Positions 45,796 through 54,875 of a stretch of 64,000 nucleotides of DNA are shown piece by piece. A program made the position numbers and the translations under genes. The stretch covers positions 327,001 through 391,000 of the forward strand of contig NZ_CM000955.1 of assembly GCF_000159695.1 (NCBI RefSeq), in the 5' to 3' direction. Source of the stretch: Finegoldia magna ATCC 53516. GTDB taxonomy: Bacteria; Bacillota; Clostridia; Tissierellales; Peptoniphilaceae. The notes under the pieces were generated by a model. That model was not told the origin of the DNA and did no database searches. It saw nothing but the letters and a program-made list of their open reading frames with translations. Every line of letters begins with the position of its first letter. The first letter of the stretch is position 1.

Positions 45796-47010
45796 TTAGA
45801 TTCTGCCTTCAAAAAATATTGATAGTTGTGACAATATTTGATCCCATCCTCTTATTCTACTCGTCCATTTACTTGAAGCATCTACCATCGCTAGATACAA
45901 GCTTTTTTGTAGGGCGTAGTCACTTGGAAATATTGTTTTGTTTTTTGTTACTTTTCTAAGTTGTCTATTAAAGTTTTCTATGCTATTTGTTGTATATATT
46001 AGTTTTCTTATTCCTTCTGGATATTTGAAATATGTTGATAATTCAGCCCAGTTATTTCTCCATGAATTTACACACATTGGGTATTTTTTGCCCCATTTTT
46101 CTTCAAATATATCTAGATTACTTAGTGCTAGTTCTTCTGTTGATGCTTTGTATACTGTTTTTAAGTCTTTCATTAGCTCTTTTATATCTCTATATGATAC
46201 GAATTTTGTTGAATTTCTTATTTGATGAATTATGCATTTTTGAATTTCTGTTTTTGGATATACACTTTCTATTGCTTGGCTAAATCCTGATAAATTATCT
46301 GTTGAGACTATTAATATATCTTCTAATCCTCGTTCTTTTAATTGATTTAATACCAATAGCCAGTATTTACTTGATTCATTTTCTCCTACCCACATTCCAA
46401 GTATTTCTTTGTATCCTTCTGTATTGTATCCTAGTGCTATATATACTGCTTTTTTTACTACTATGTTATTTTCTCTTACATGATAGTGTATTGCATCTAA
46501 AAATACAAATGGATATACTTTTTCTAATGGTCTATTTTGCCATTCTTCAATAGTTGGTAGTATTTTATTTGTTATTTTGCTTACCATGGATTCTGATATT
46601 CCAAATCCATAGATTTCTTTTATGTGTGTTGATATGTCTCTTGTTGTCATTCCTTTTGCATACATAGATATTATTTGGTTTTCTATGTTTGATATGTCTT
46701 TTTGATATTTTTTCAATGCTTGTGGCTCAAAGGATCCTTCTCTGTCTCGTGGGATGTTTAGGTCTATGTTTCCGTATGATGATTTAACTGTTTTTTTACT
46801 TGATCCATTTCTTGTGTTTAATGACAGTGGTTTTTCACCATATTCATAATCTAGATGTTCATCTAACTCTGCTTTTAACATTTGTTCCATTGTGTCTCCT
46901 AGAAGATCTTTCAAAGCTTCTTGTAAATCTTGTACTGTTTCTGGTTGATATTCTTCAATTAACATCTTGGATATTTTGTTGAGTCTAGTTTCTGGTCTTT
47001 TTCTTGGCAT
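45796..47010 (-). CDS. IS256-family (mutator-type) transposase
   Basis: The 404-residue DDE transposase has PFVFLDAIHYHVREN (first Asp), IVSTDNLSGF (second Asp), KCIIHQIRNS (the conserved C/H region) and the Glu in TTNSIENFNRQLRK. The start MPRKRPETRL has an AGGAGG site upstream, which also lies close to the right terminal repeat. The frame is complete. Confidence 0.96.
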   Translation of the reverse strand: MPRKRPETRLNKISKMLIEEYQPETVQDLQEALKDLLGDTMEQMLKAELDEHLDYEYGEKPLSLNTRNGSSKKTVKSSYGNIDLNIPRDREGSFEPQALKKYQKDISNIENQIISMYAKGMTTRDISTHIKEIYGFGISESMVSKITNKILPTIEEWQNRPLEKVYPFVFLDAIHYHVRENNIVVKKAVYIALGYNTEGYKEILGMWVGENESSKYWLLVLNQLKERGLEDILIVSTDNLSGFSQAIESVYPKTEIQKCIIHQIRNSTKFVSYRDIKELMKDLKTVYKASTEELALSNLDIFEEKWGKKYPMCVNSWRNNWAELSTYFKYPEGIRKLIYTTNSIENFNRQLRKVTKNKTIFPSDYALQKSLYLAMVDASSKWTSRIRGWDQILSQLSIFFEGRI

Positions 47011-47082
47011 TTTAAAATCCTCCTGATTACTATTATATCAGGAGGATTCTATACACAAACTATTTCACAGTCTCTTGAATTT

Positions 47083-47099
47083 CAATTCATGTGGTCTTT
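47083..47099 (-). terminator. right half of the split terminator (paralogue-3 side)
   Basis: CAATTCATGTGGTCTTT is the complement of the left half at 45483-45495. It is now 1.6 kb from its partner, so the five-gene S41-like operon has probably lost its terminator and may read into the IS, whose transposase runs the same way. Confidence 0.65.
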
Positions 47100-47126
47100 G
47101 AAGCTTCTCATATTTCCTAGAAATAT

Positions 47127-48617
47127 CTAATTAAATATTCCCTTTATTCTATCAAACAAAGAATTGTTTCCTTCATCTCTCAGCACATAATTCATAACCT
47201 TGTCATTGCCAACTGCGTAATCTTCGATTTGGTTTTCAATAAACATATCAGGATACCAGGTTGATCCATCACCTTTATTTAAATTCGAAGAGTGTATAAC
47301 ATCTTTGTAAGTATAATCATATCTTCTCATTCTATCCGATGTATGTATGAATAGTTTACTCTTCCCAAGAAAGATGAGGTTTCCTGCATAATTAACAAAA
47401 TTGGAAGCTCCCCCAGTATTTTTTCCAATTAATTTTACATTTTCTAAGTTCCTTTTTACACTATCTATCATTTTTGTAGCTGCTGAAAAAGTTTCCTCAC
47501 TGGTTAACACTTTAATATTGATTTTTGGATTTAATAATTGATATTGCTTTATGGCAAATTCTAATTCTCTTGTATGTAATTCACTACCACCACCATTATA
47601 TCTGATGTCTAATATGATGTTGTCAATATCTTTTGCTTGTATTTCATTTTGCATTTTAGTTATCATATCTTTTAATACGTTATCTTTATTCATATCGTAA
47701 GAATAATTATATTTAATTACTAAATTTCTGTTTGATTTATAGAAGTAAAATGGTTTATTTTCTGTGAATTGTTCTTTTCCCCAATTTGTATATGCATCCC
47801 ATTTTAATTCACTAGTATCATACAATATTTGATTGTAGCTTTCATTATCATAGTAATTTTTGTATATCCCAACATTATCAGTTTTTATAGTATCTACAGT
47901 TTTATCAACGATTTTTCCATTTTGCAAAATTTGTAAATGTACTTTATCTCCTTTTATTATATTTTCTTTTTTAAGTAAATCTGTGTATAACATGTAACCA
48001 TAATGTAAAAGATTTTTCCTTACAGTTTCATTCTCTGCAGAAATGTATTTACTCACTATTTTCAATATTTCAGATGATTTTACACCTTCAATGCTTACAA
48101 TTTTTGAATACAATAAGTCCTTGCATTTTTCCGTTGTATTTATGATGTAGAATTCGTCGCCAATTATTTTTATTATGAACGGGAATTGCTCTTTTCCCAA
48201 AAAATACATAGCAGTTGTATGTCCATCATTCATATTAGATATTATTTTACTAAGCTGTAAATTCAAATCACCAACGGTATTTCCTTTAGGATTTTGTAGT
48301 AATTTATCAATATCCGAATCTAGTTGTTCTTTTGTATATCCTCCAAGATAGCCTTGTTCATGAATGTAAAAGCTTTTAAAATTATTAACATCTTTGATGT
48401 AATCTTCTTTTGATAAAATTCTATTTAATTCAATCTCTCCAAGTTTTTTGTGTTTTTCCTTGTTTGTGTCCAAGTCTCCCTTGTGGTATATGTTGTTTTT
48501 AGAAAATGTAAGAACTTCTATATCTTCTAATTCATTTTCAGCGTAAGATGTATTAGAAAAAGCTACTGCTATAACTATGATTATAGCAGCGCTCATTTTT
48601 TTGATCTTATTTATCAT
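47127..48617 (-). CDS. secreted S41-like peptidase paralogue 3 (peptide-coupled)
   Basis: The 496-residue protein has a signal peptide ending SYA-EN, then ELEDIEVLTF. S41 core features are MNDGHTTAM, LDIRYNGGGSELH, SEETFSAATKM (Ser candidate), GKNTGGAS and STWYPDMF. The C-terminal amphipathic tail is NNSLFDRIKGIFN. ATG 48617 lies inside the last codons of the 53-codon peptide gene (11-base overlap), so translation is coupled to it. The protein and its DNA are very close to paralogue 7. IS256 lies directly downstream. Confidence 0.8.
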   Translation of the reverse strand: MINKIKKMSAAIIIVIAVAFSNTSYAENELEDIEVLTFSKNNIYHKGDLDTNKEKHKKLGEIELNRILSKEDYIKDVNNFKSFYIHEQGYLGGYTKEQLDSDIDKLLQNPKGNTVGDLNLQLSKIISNMNDGHTTAMYFLGKEQFPFIIKIIGDEFYIINTTEKCKDLLYSKIVSIEGVKSSEILKIVSKYISAENETVRKNLLHYGYMLYTDLLKKENIIKGDKVHLQILQNGKIVDKTVDTIKTDNVGIYKNYYDNESYNQILYDTSELKWDAYTNWGKEQFTENKPFYFYKSNRNLVIKYNYSYDMNKDNVLKDMITKMQNEIQAKDIDNIILDIRYNGGGSELHTRELEFAIKQYQLLNPKINIKVLTSEETFSAATKMIDSVKRNLENVKLIGKNTGGASNFVNYAGNLIFLGKSKLFIHTSDRMRRYDYTYKDVIHSSNLNKGDGSTWYPDMFIENQIEDYAVGNDKVMNYVLRDEGNNSLFDRIKGIFN

Positions 48618-48768
48618 TTTTGATTTGTATCCCTTTTTTGTACTGATTAACACATGGATATGGTACATCTATACAGCTTCCACCTCCGTCCAATACTATA
48701 CAAGCTGAACTTGAATTTGGTTTTATTTGAATTAAGTTTCTACTGTTTCTTTCTTTAATGATTTTCAT
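48607..48768 (-). CDS. 53-residue Cys-containing peptide, candidate precursor
   Basis: This small gene has an AAGGAG site six bases before ATG 48768. The product starts MKIIKERNSRNLIQIKP (basic, no signal peptide). It has a middle SSSACIVLDGGGSCIDVPYP with Cys 23 and 32, a third Cys 39 in PCVN, and ends KKGIQIKNDK. It lies 28 bases after paralogue 4 and overlaps paralogue 3. A degraded copy stands in the same place before paralogue 7 with the segment from SSSAC to the end conserved. I do not recognise the family with certainty; a ribosomally made, modified or signalling peptide is the leading idea. Confidence 0.7.
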   Translation of the reverse strand: MKIIKERNSRNLIQIKPNSSSACIVLDGGGSCIDVPYPCVNQYKKGIQIKNDK

Positions 48769-48796
48769 AAAATACTCCTTTCAATGTTTCCTGATA

Positions 48797-50290
48797 TTAT
48801 TTTTTCAAATTTTTTATTCTATCAATCAAGGAATTGTCTCCCTCATCTCTCAATGCATAATTCATCGCAGGATCATTTCCTATCATATAATCTGCAAAAG
48901 ACTGCTCAGCGTGGAAGTCTGGTGTAAGCATGTTCTCAATAAAGTCATAATTTTTGTAATTATTATTGTATATATCTTCAATGGTATAATCAGATCTGAT
49001 TAAAGTATCACCGTAACTGCAAATGCTTTTAATGCTACTTATATAAAACACATTATTTATTCCAAATGTATTATTTATTGTACTGCTTGAATCAGTTCCT
49101 ATTATTTCTATATTATCAATGTTTCTCATCGTCTTGATGCAAGCTTCTCCTCCAGCAGAATATGTCAAATTACCAATCATTAATTTGATTTTTGTTCTTG
49201 GATTTTGTAATTTATATAACGTAATTTCTTTTAATATCGGACTAAAAACATAAGAGTATCCTCCCGTATTAAATCTTACATCTATAATGATTTTCGAAGG
49301 TCTATAAGTTTTTAAATTATCATTTAACTCTTTTTCAAATTTATTTATACTGTACTGATCATTTTCAGTGCATGAGTTAAAATGTATTATCAAATTATCA
49401 TTTTTATTTTGAAGATAAAACAGTTTTTCTCTGATATGTATCTTATCTAATGGATTAATACTAATATTGCTTAATTGTTTGACTTTATAAGTATTTTCAA
49501 ATCCTTTATCCTTATATATTTCGTTAAAATCTGATCTTATTTTTTTAAACTTCCACTTTCCTGTTTTTATCGGTGTGATTTCTTTATAATATATTTTGCC
49601 ATTGTTTTCTAATTTAAATCTGACTTTTTCACCATTTACTATGTTTTCTTTTTTTAGATAATCATAGTACATTATCCCACGTATTGAGTTTGTTTCAGTG
49701 AAGATTTTATTTTCCCCATAAAAATACTTTGAAACTTTTTCTATTACACTTTTTATAGGTACTCCATTAATATCTAAAATTTTAGCAGCTACTATATCTC
49801 TATTATCATCAGAATAGTATATGTAATATCCATCTTTGAATTTCATAAATCTTATTGGTAGAATTGTTGTGTAATAATCAGTAATTATTCCAAAATGTCC
49901 TTGTCTTAAACTAGATAACAACTTTTTACATTCCATTTGTGTATCAATAATTGTATGAGCTTTCTTTTTTTGTATTGCTTTTTTACATTCTTTCGAAAAG
50001 TCTTGTCTAGAAATGCTATCAAATAATATGTGATTATCTAACACAAATTTTTCGATTCCTTCTATGGTATTCTTATATTCTTCTTGGGATATTTTATCTT
50101 TAAGATTAACTAATTTTGTTTCACTAAATTCTCCATTTATTGAGTACATTTTATCTAGCATATAATCTGGAACTTTTTGCACACTAGTCTCATAATTAAA
50201 ACTTGTGGTCAATATTACAAAAAATAGTAAGCTTACAATGAAAATAATATTATTTTTGATTAACATTTTCCTTCGAACTTTCACTACCAT
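48797..50290 (-). CDS. secreted S41-like peptidase paralogue 4
   Basis: The 497-residue protein has a basic start and hydrophobic export segment (about 14-32) and no lipobox. Core features are LRQGHFG (QGH instead of DGH), IDVRFNTGG, NLTYSAGGEA (Ser candidate) and a C-terminal tail NSLIDRIKNLKK. ATG 50290 has AGGAG four bases upstream; a GTG at 50302 lies within that site. Its first ~40 residues are identical to those of paralogue 5 while the rest is clearly diverged. Confidence 0.78.
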   Translation of the reverse strand: MVVKVRRKMLIKNNIIFIVSLLFFVILTTSFNYETSVQKVPDYMLDKMYSINGEFSETKLVNLKDKISQEEYKNTIEGIEKFVLDNHILFDSISRQDFSKECKKAIQKKKAHTIIDTQMECKKLLSSLRQGHFGIITDYYTTILPIRFMKFKDGYYIYYSDDNRDIVAAKILDINGVPIKSVIEKVSKYFYGENKIFTETNSIRGIMYYDYLKKENIVNGEKVRFKLENNGKIYYKEITPIKTGKWKFKKIRSDFNEIYKDKGFENTYKVKQLSNISINPLDKIHIREKLFYLQNKNDNLIIHFNSCTENDQYSINKFEKELNDNLKTYRPSKIIIDVRFNTGGYSYVFSPILKEITLYKLQNPRTKIKLMIGNLTYSAGGEACIKTMRNIDNIEIIGTDSSSTINNTFGINNVFYISSIKSICSYGDTLIRSDYTIEDIYNNNYKNYDFIENMLTPDFHAEQSFADYMIGNDPAMNYALRDEGDNSLIDRIKNLKK

Positions 50291-50310
50291 AATACTCCTC
50301 ACATAAAATT
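50174..50310 (-). repeat. 137-bp direct repeat, copy in paralogue 4
   Basis: It covers the ribosome-binding site, start codon and export signal. It is identical to 51718-51854 except one base (50275 versus 51819, silent Arg codon). Similarity falls abruptly at the inner edge, just inside the mature protein. Confidence 0.9.
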
Positions 50311-50376
50311 TAGAATTATATTTGCATTTTTTAGTACTATTATCTAAAAATTTCCTTTATCTTATCTGTCTGTAAA

Positions 50377-51834
50377 TTATCTCTCATCTCTCAATGCATA
50401 ATTCATCGCTGGATCATTTCCTATCATGTAATCTGAAAATGATTGTTCTGCATAGAAATCTGGTGTCATCATGTTTTCAGAATAGTTATAATTCTTGTAA
50501 TTATGTTTAAAGACATCTATAATTCCGTAATCAAATTCGTATATATCTTGACAATATTTTATAAATGAATATATACCTCCAACATAACAAAGCTTATAAT
50601 TTCCTGACGTTCTATTAACTGGAAAACCCGATCCTTTACCTATAATCTCAACATTATTTAATTTTTTAATTGTCAAATTTGCTGCATCTCCTCCTGATGA
50701 ATAAGTCGACTGCCCAATTAATAATTTAATGCTTGTATTAGAATGAATCATTTGATAAAATTTTATCTTTTTTAATATGCCTAGATATAATGCATTATTA
50801 CCTCCACCATTAATTCTTAAATCAATGATTATGTTCTTTGGTTTATAAGAATACATAAAGTTAGAAATTTGATTAGCAAATTTTTCTATATCATATTTGT
50901 CGTTTTCACTACATGAATTATATCTTATTACTAAAGAATCTTTTTTTCTTTCAATATAATATAATTTTTCATAATCATATATTGAATTAAGCGGGTATAA
51001 AATTTCATTATAAATTTCATTAATATTTTTTTGTAATTCTGTATTATCTTTAATTGTAAAATATTTATCGTATACTTTTATATCAGAAAGCAAAATACTC
51101 TTATTATCTATTATTTCAATATTTTTTTGAATTATTCTTCCGTTATTATTTAATTTTAACTTTACTTTATTGCCACTAGCCATGCCCTCTCTTAAAAGCA
51201 AATCATAACAATTTATAAATCTACAAGTAATATATTCTGAAAAGTTTTTATTTTCACCATAAATATATTTTTGTAATACATTTATAACTTTATCTATTTT
51301 AATATCATTAATTTCTAATATTTCATTTCCCAATAATTCCTTGTTTTCTCTTTCGCATGCTAATATATAATACTTACTATCTATTTTCTCTATATAAATC
51401 GGCAAAATTTTTGTAAAAAATATATCGTCAATTCCAACATGTCCCTGTTTTAAACTAGTTAACAAAAGTCTACAATCCAATTGTGTATCTATAATATTAT
51501 GTTGTACGTTAGCTTTGATTAATTTATCACATTTTTTCCGAAAATCTTTTCTATTTAATTCATCAAAAAAAATATGATTTTCAAGCATAAAATCTCTTAT
51601 ATTGATAATAATATTTTGGTAATCTTTTTTTGAGATAAGTTGATTTGGATTTATTTTTTTATTTTTTAAAATTTCAAAATTCCCATTTTCAATATCAAAC
51701 TCTGTTACTTCATCTAATTTTTGCACACTAGTCTCATAATTAAAACTTGTGGTCAATATTACAAAAAATAGTAAGCTTACAATGAAAATAATATTATTTT
51801 TGATTAACATTTTCCTTCTAACTTTCACTACCAT
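50377..51834 (-). CDS. secreted S41-like peptidase paralogue 5, C-terminal tail lost by frameshift
   Basis: The 485-residue protein has the same export segment as paralogue 4. Core features are LKQGHVG, IDLRINGGG, QSTYSSGGDAA (Ser candidate) and NYALRDER at the end. After RDE the frame changes and stops. Just downstream (50340-50381), in another frame, the DNA still encodes DNLQTDKIKEIFR, matching the tail of the sister proteins. The catalytic region is intact, so the truncation may be tolerated. ATG 51834 was chosen as in paralogue 4. Confidence 0.77.
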   Translation of the reverse strand: MVVKVRRKMLIKNNIIFIVSLLFFVILTTSFNYETSVQKLDEVTEFDIENGNFEILKNKKINPNQLISKKDYQNIIINIRDFMLENHIFFDELNRKDFRKKCDKLIKANVQHNIIDTQLDCRLLLTSLKQGHVGIDDIFFTKILPIYIEKIDSKYYILACERENKELLGNEILEINDIKIDKVINVLQKYIYGENKNFSEYITCRFINCYDLLLREGMASGNKVKLKLNNNGRIIQKNIEIIDNKSILLSDIKVYDKYFTIKDNTELQKNINEIYNEILYPLNSIYDYEKLYYIERKKDSLVIRYNSCSENDKYDIEKFANQISNFMYSYKPKNIIIDLRINGGGNNALYLGILKKIKFYQMIHSNTSIKLLIGQSTYSSGGDAANLTIKKLNNVEIIGKGSGFPVNRTSGNYKLCYVGGIYSFIKYCQDIYEFDYGIIDVFKHNYKNYNYSENMMTPDFYAEQSFSDYMIGNDPAMNYALRDER

Positions 51835-51854
51835 AATACTCCTCACATAAAATT
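51718..51854 (-). repeat. 137-bp direct repeat, copy in paralogue 5
   Basis: Partner of 50174-50310 with one mismatch. Such local identity between otherwise divergent tandem genes suggests recent gene conversion of the secretion-signal region. Confidence 0.9.
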
Positions 51855-51883
51855 CAAAATTGTATTCACATTTTTTAGTCCTA

Positions 51884-53386
51884 TTATCTAAAAATTTCCT
51901 TTATCTTATCAATCAATGAATTATTTCCCTCATCTCTAAGTGCATAGTTCATTATCTTGTCATTTCCAACAGCATAATCTTGTATTTGATTTTCGATAAA
52001 TATATCTGGTATCCATGTTGTTCCATCGCCTTTGTTTAAGTTAGAACAATGTAACACGTCTTTGTAGTTATAATCATATCTATACATCCAATCGGAACTA
52101 TAAATAAAAAGCTTGCTTTTACCTAAAAAAATCATATCTCTATTAGCCGATGTCGTCCATGTAGAAGGTCCTCCTGTATATTCTCCAATAATTTCAACAT
52201 TTTTAAAATTACGCTTTATCTCATCTATTATCATAGTGCCCGCAGAAAATGATGCATTTCCTGTTAATATCTTAATGTTTAATTCAGGATTGGTTATCTC
52301 CCATCTTAATAATGCATATTCAAGATTTCTAATATGATTAACTTGACCACCAGAATTATATCTTAAATCAATTACTATGTTTTTTAGCTTATTAATATTT
52401 AAGGTATTGTTAATACTTGTTAACATTTCATTTAATTTGTTATTATTATCGTCATACGAAGAATTATATTTTATTATCAAATTATCATTAATTTTGTAAA
52501 AATAAAACGGTAAGTTTTTCGTAAATTTAAGATTGTGACTATTAGTAAAACTGTTTTTAATAATATCACTTTTTCCTGTAGAAATTTGTGAAAAACTTGT
52601 TCCTTCGTAATAATATTTATATATGCTTATATCTGGCAACTTTATCAAATCTACTGTCTCTTCAACTTTTTTATTATTGATTTCTAATGTCAACCTAATT
52701 TTATTATCTTTTATTATGTTTTCTCTTAAAAGTATATCTGAAAAAAGCAATAAATTATCTTCCATTATGTGAGTTTTAAAGTAATTGTTTTCTGCTGATA
52801 TGTAATTTCGTAGTTTTTTTGTGATTTTTTCAGTTGTAGTATTTCCTATTTTTGTAACTTTTGAATATAATAATTTTTCGTATTCTTTAGTAGTGTTTAT
52901 TATATAATAGTCTCCATTTATGATTTTAATTTTAATGGGCAAAAAATTTTCTCCTATTCCTAGTAATGTCGACGTATGTCCGTCATTAGTGTGAGCAATA
53001 ATTTTTGATATATCCAAATTCAAATCAGAAACTGTTTTATTTTCTGGTTTTTCTAATAATTTTTCTGCTTCTTTTTCTATTTGTTCTCTGGTTGAGTTTC
53101 CGAAATAAGCTTGCTCATCTAAATAAAAACTTAGGAAATTTCTTATATCTTTTTCATACTCCTTTATTGTAAGACCTTTATTAAGTTGAATATTTCCTAA
53201 TAATTCTTTCTTTAACTCTTTGTTTCTTAAATATTCACTTCCTTGTAACCCATCTTGATTAATGGTCAATACCTCTACATTATCTAATTCACTACTTGAT
53301 TTAGACAATGTTGAGTTTATATGTAGAACCATAATAACTGATACTACTGTTATTATGGCTCTGTATATTTTAAATTTATTATTCAT
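51884..53386 (-). CDS. secreted S41-like peptidase paralogue 6
   Basis: The 500-residue protein has an N-terminal signal segment (about 9-25) followed by SSSELDNVEVLTI. Core features are TNDGHTSTL, IDLRYNSGG, NASFSAGTMI (Ser candidate), GEYTGGPSTW and TTWIPDIF. The tail is NNSLIDKIKEIFR. The gene begins four bases after the stop of paralogue 7 with only a weak ribosome-binding site, so translation is probably coupled. Confidence 0.79.
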   Translation of the reverse strand: MNNKFKIYRAIITVVSVIMVLHINSTLSKSSSELDNVEVLTINQDGLQGSEYLRNKELKKELLGNIQLNKGLTIKEYEKDIRNFLSFYLDEQAYFGNSTREQIEKEAEKLLEKPENKTVSDLNLDISKIIAHTNDGHTSTLLGIGENFLPIKIKIINGDYYIINTTKEYEKLLYSKVTKIGNTTTEKITKKLRNYISAENNYFKTHIMEDNLLLFSDILLRENIIKDNKIRLTLEINNKKVEETVDLIKLPDISIYKYYYEGTSFSQISTGKSDIIKNSFTNSHNLKFTKNLPFYFYKINDNLIIKYNSSYDDNNNKLNEMLTSINNTLNINKLKNIVIDLRYNSGGQVNHIRNLEYALLRWEITNPELNIKILTGNASFSAGTMIIDEIKRNFKNVEIIGEYTGGPSTWTTSANRDMIFLGKSKLFIYSSDWMYRYDYNYKDVLHCSNLNKGDGTTWIPDIFIENQIQDYAVGNDKIMNYALRDEGNNSLIDKIKEIFR

Positions 53387-53390
53387 TTCT

Positions 53391-54875
53391 TTATCTAAAA
53401 ATTTCCTTTATCTTATCAATCAACGAATTATTTGCTTCATCTCTAAGTGCATAATTCATAACCCTGTCATTTCCAATAGCATAATCTTGAATTTGGTTTT
53501 CGATAAACATATCGGGATACCACGTTAATCCATCGCCTTTGTTTAAGTTAGAACAATGTAACACATCCTTGTAGTTATAATCATATCTTATCATTTCTCC
53601 TGATGTGTGGATGAATAGTTTGCTTTTCCCAAGATATACAAAATTTCCAGCAGATGTATTATAACTAGAAGATCCAGCAGTATTTGTTCCAATCATCTGT
53701 ACATTTTCTAGGTTTCTTTTTACACTATCCAACATTTTTGTCCCAGCTGAGAAAACTCCCTCTCCAGTTAATACTTTGACATTGATTTTGGGATTTAATA
53801 ATTGATATTGCATTATGGCAAATTCTAGCTCTCTGGTATGTAACTCACTGCCTCCTCCGTTATATCTGATATCTAATATGATATTGTCGATATCTTTTGC
53901 TTGTATTTCGTTTTGCATTTTTGTTATCATATCTTTTAATACGTTATCTTTATTCATATCATAAGAATAATTATATTTAATTACTAAATTTTTGTTTGAT
54001 TTATAAAAGTAAAATGGTTTATTTTCTGTGAATTGTTCTTTTCCCCAATTTGTATATGCATCCCATTTTAATTCACTAGTATCATACATTATTTGATTGT
54101 AGCTTTCTTCATCGTAGTAATTTTTATATATTCCAATATTATCAGTTTTTATAGTATCTACAGTTTTATCAACGATTTTTTCATTTTGTAAAATTTGTAA
54201 ATGTACTTTATCTTCTTTTAATATATTTTCTTTTTTAAGTAAATCAGTGTACATCATATAACCATAATGTAAAAGATTTTTCTTGCCAGTTTCATTTTCT
54301 GCAGATACATATTTGCTAACTTTTTTTAATATTTCTGACGATTTTACATCTTCAATGCTTACTATTTTAGAATACAATAAGTCTTTGTATTTTTCTGTTG
54401 TGTTTATGATATAGAATTCATCGCCAATTATTTTTATTATGAATGGGAATTGCTCTGTCCCCAAAAAATACATAGCAGTTGTGTGCCCGTCATTCATATT
54501 AGATATTATTTTAGCAAGTTGCAAATTCAAATCTCCAATTGTATTTCCTGTAGGATGTTGTAGTAATTTATCAATATCCAAATCTACTTGTTCTTTTGTA
54601 TATCCTCCAAGATATCCTTGTTCATGAATATAAAAGCTTTTAAAATTATTAACATCTTTTATGTAATCTTCTTTTGATAAAACTCTATTTAATTCTATTT
54701 CTCCAAGTTTTTTACGTTTTTCCTTGCTTGTATCTAAGTTTCCCTTGTGGTACAGGCTATTTTTAGAAATAGTAAGAACTTCTATATTGTCTAATTCATT
54801 AGCAGTGTAAGATATATTAGAAAAAGCTACTGCTATAACTATAGCAGCGCTTAAAATTTTAATCTTATTTATCAT
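53391..54875 (-). CDS. secreted S41-like peptidase paralogue 7 (first of five)
   Basis: The 494-residue protein has a signal peptide (about 5-20), then ANELDNIEVLTIS. Core features are MNDGHTTAM, LDIRYNGGGSELH, EGVFSAGTKM (Ser candidate), GTNTAGSS (variation of the TGG motif), DGLTWYPDMF and tail NNSLIDKIKEIFR. It is the closest relative of paralogue 3. Its start codon overlaps the end of the broken peptide gene exactly as in the paralogue-3 unit. Confidence 0.8.
   Translation of the reverse strand: MINKIKILSAAIVIAVAFSNISYTANELDNIEVLTISKNSLYHKGNLDTSKEKRKKLGEIELNRVLSKEDYIKDVNNFKSFYIHEQGYLGGYTKEQVDLDIDKLLQHPTGNTIGDLNLQLAKIISNMNDGHTTAMYFLGTEQFPFIIKIIGDEFYIINTTEKYKDLLYSKIVSIEDVKSSEILKKVSKYVSAENETGKKNLLHYGYMMYTDLLKKENILKEDKVHLQILQNEKIVDKTVDTIKTDNIGIYKNYYDEESYNQIMYDTSELKWDAYTNWGKEQFTENKPFYFYKSNKNLVIKYNYSYDMNKDNVLKDMITKMQNEIQAKDIDNIILDIRYNGGGSELHTRELEFAIMQYQLLNPKINVKVLTGEGVFSAGTKMLDSVKRNLENVQMIGTNTAGSSSYNTSAGNFVYLGKSKLFIHTSGEMIRYDYNYKDVLHCSNLNKGDGLTWYPDMFIENQIQDYAIGNDRVMNYALRDEANNSLIDKIKEIFR

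Larger units (their letters stand above)
45504..47074 (-). mobile_element. IS256-family insertion sequence with 8-bp target duplication
   Basis: The 1571-bp element has imperfect 24-bp terminal inverted repeats (45504-45527 and 47051-47074, 18 of 24 matching, core TGTGAAA...TTTGTGTAT). It is flanked by the 8-bp direct repeat TTGAATTT (45496-45503 and 47075-47082), the duplication length expected for IS256. It carries one transposase gene and an unusually long left non-coding part (45528-45795). That part contains an inward-facing terminator and a CTGGTC-GTCA-GACCAG hairpin near 45721. Confidence 0.9.

Noticed and set aside
28212..47074. Composite transposon bounded by insertion sequences
   Set aside because: The three elements belong to different families (IS110, IS30, IS256) and enclose ordinary housekeeping genes.
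45483..47099. AAAGACCAC/GTGGTCTTT as the terminal inverted repeats of the IS256 element
   Set aside because: The 8-bp duplication TTGAATTT lies inside these sequences, so they belong to the target; the true element repeats begin at 45504 and end at 47074.
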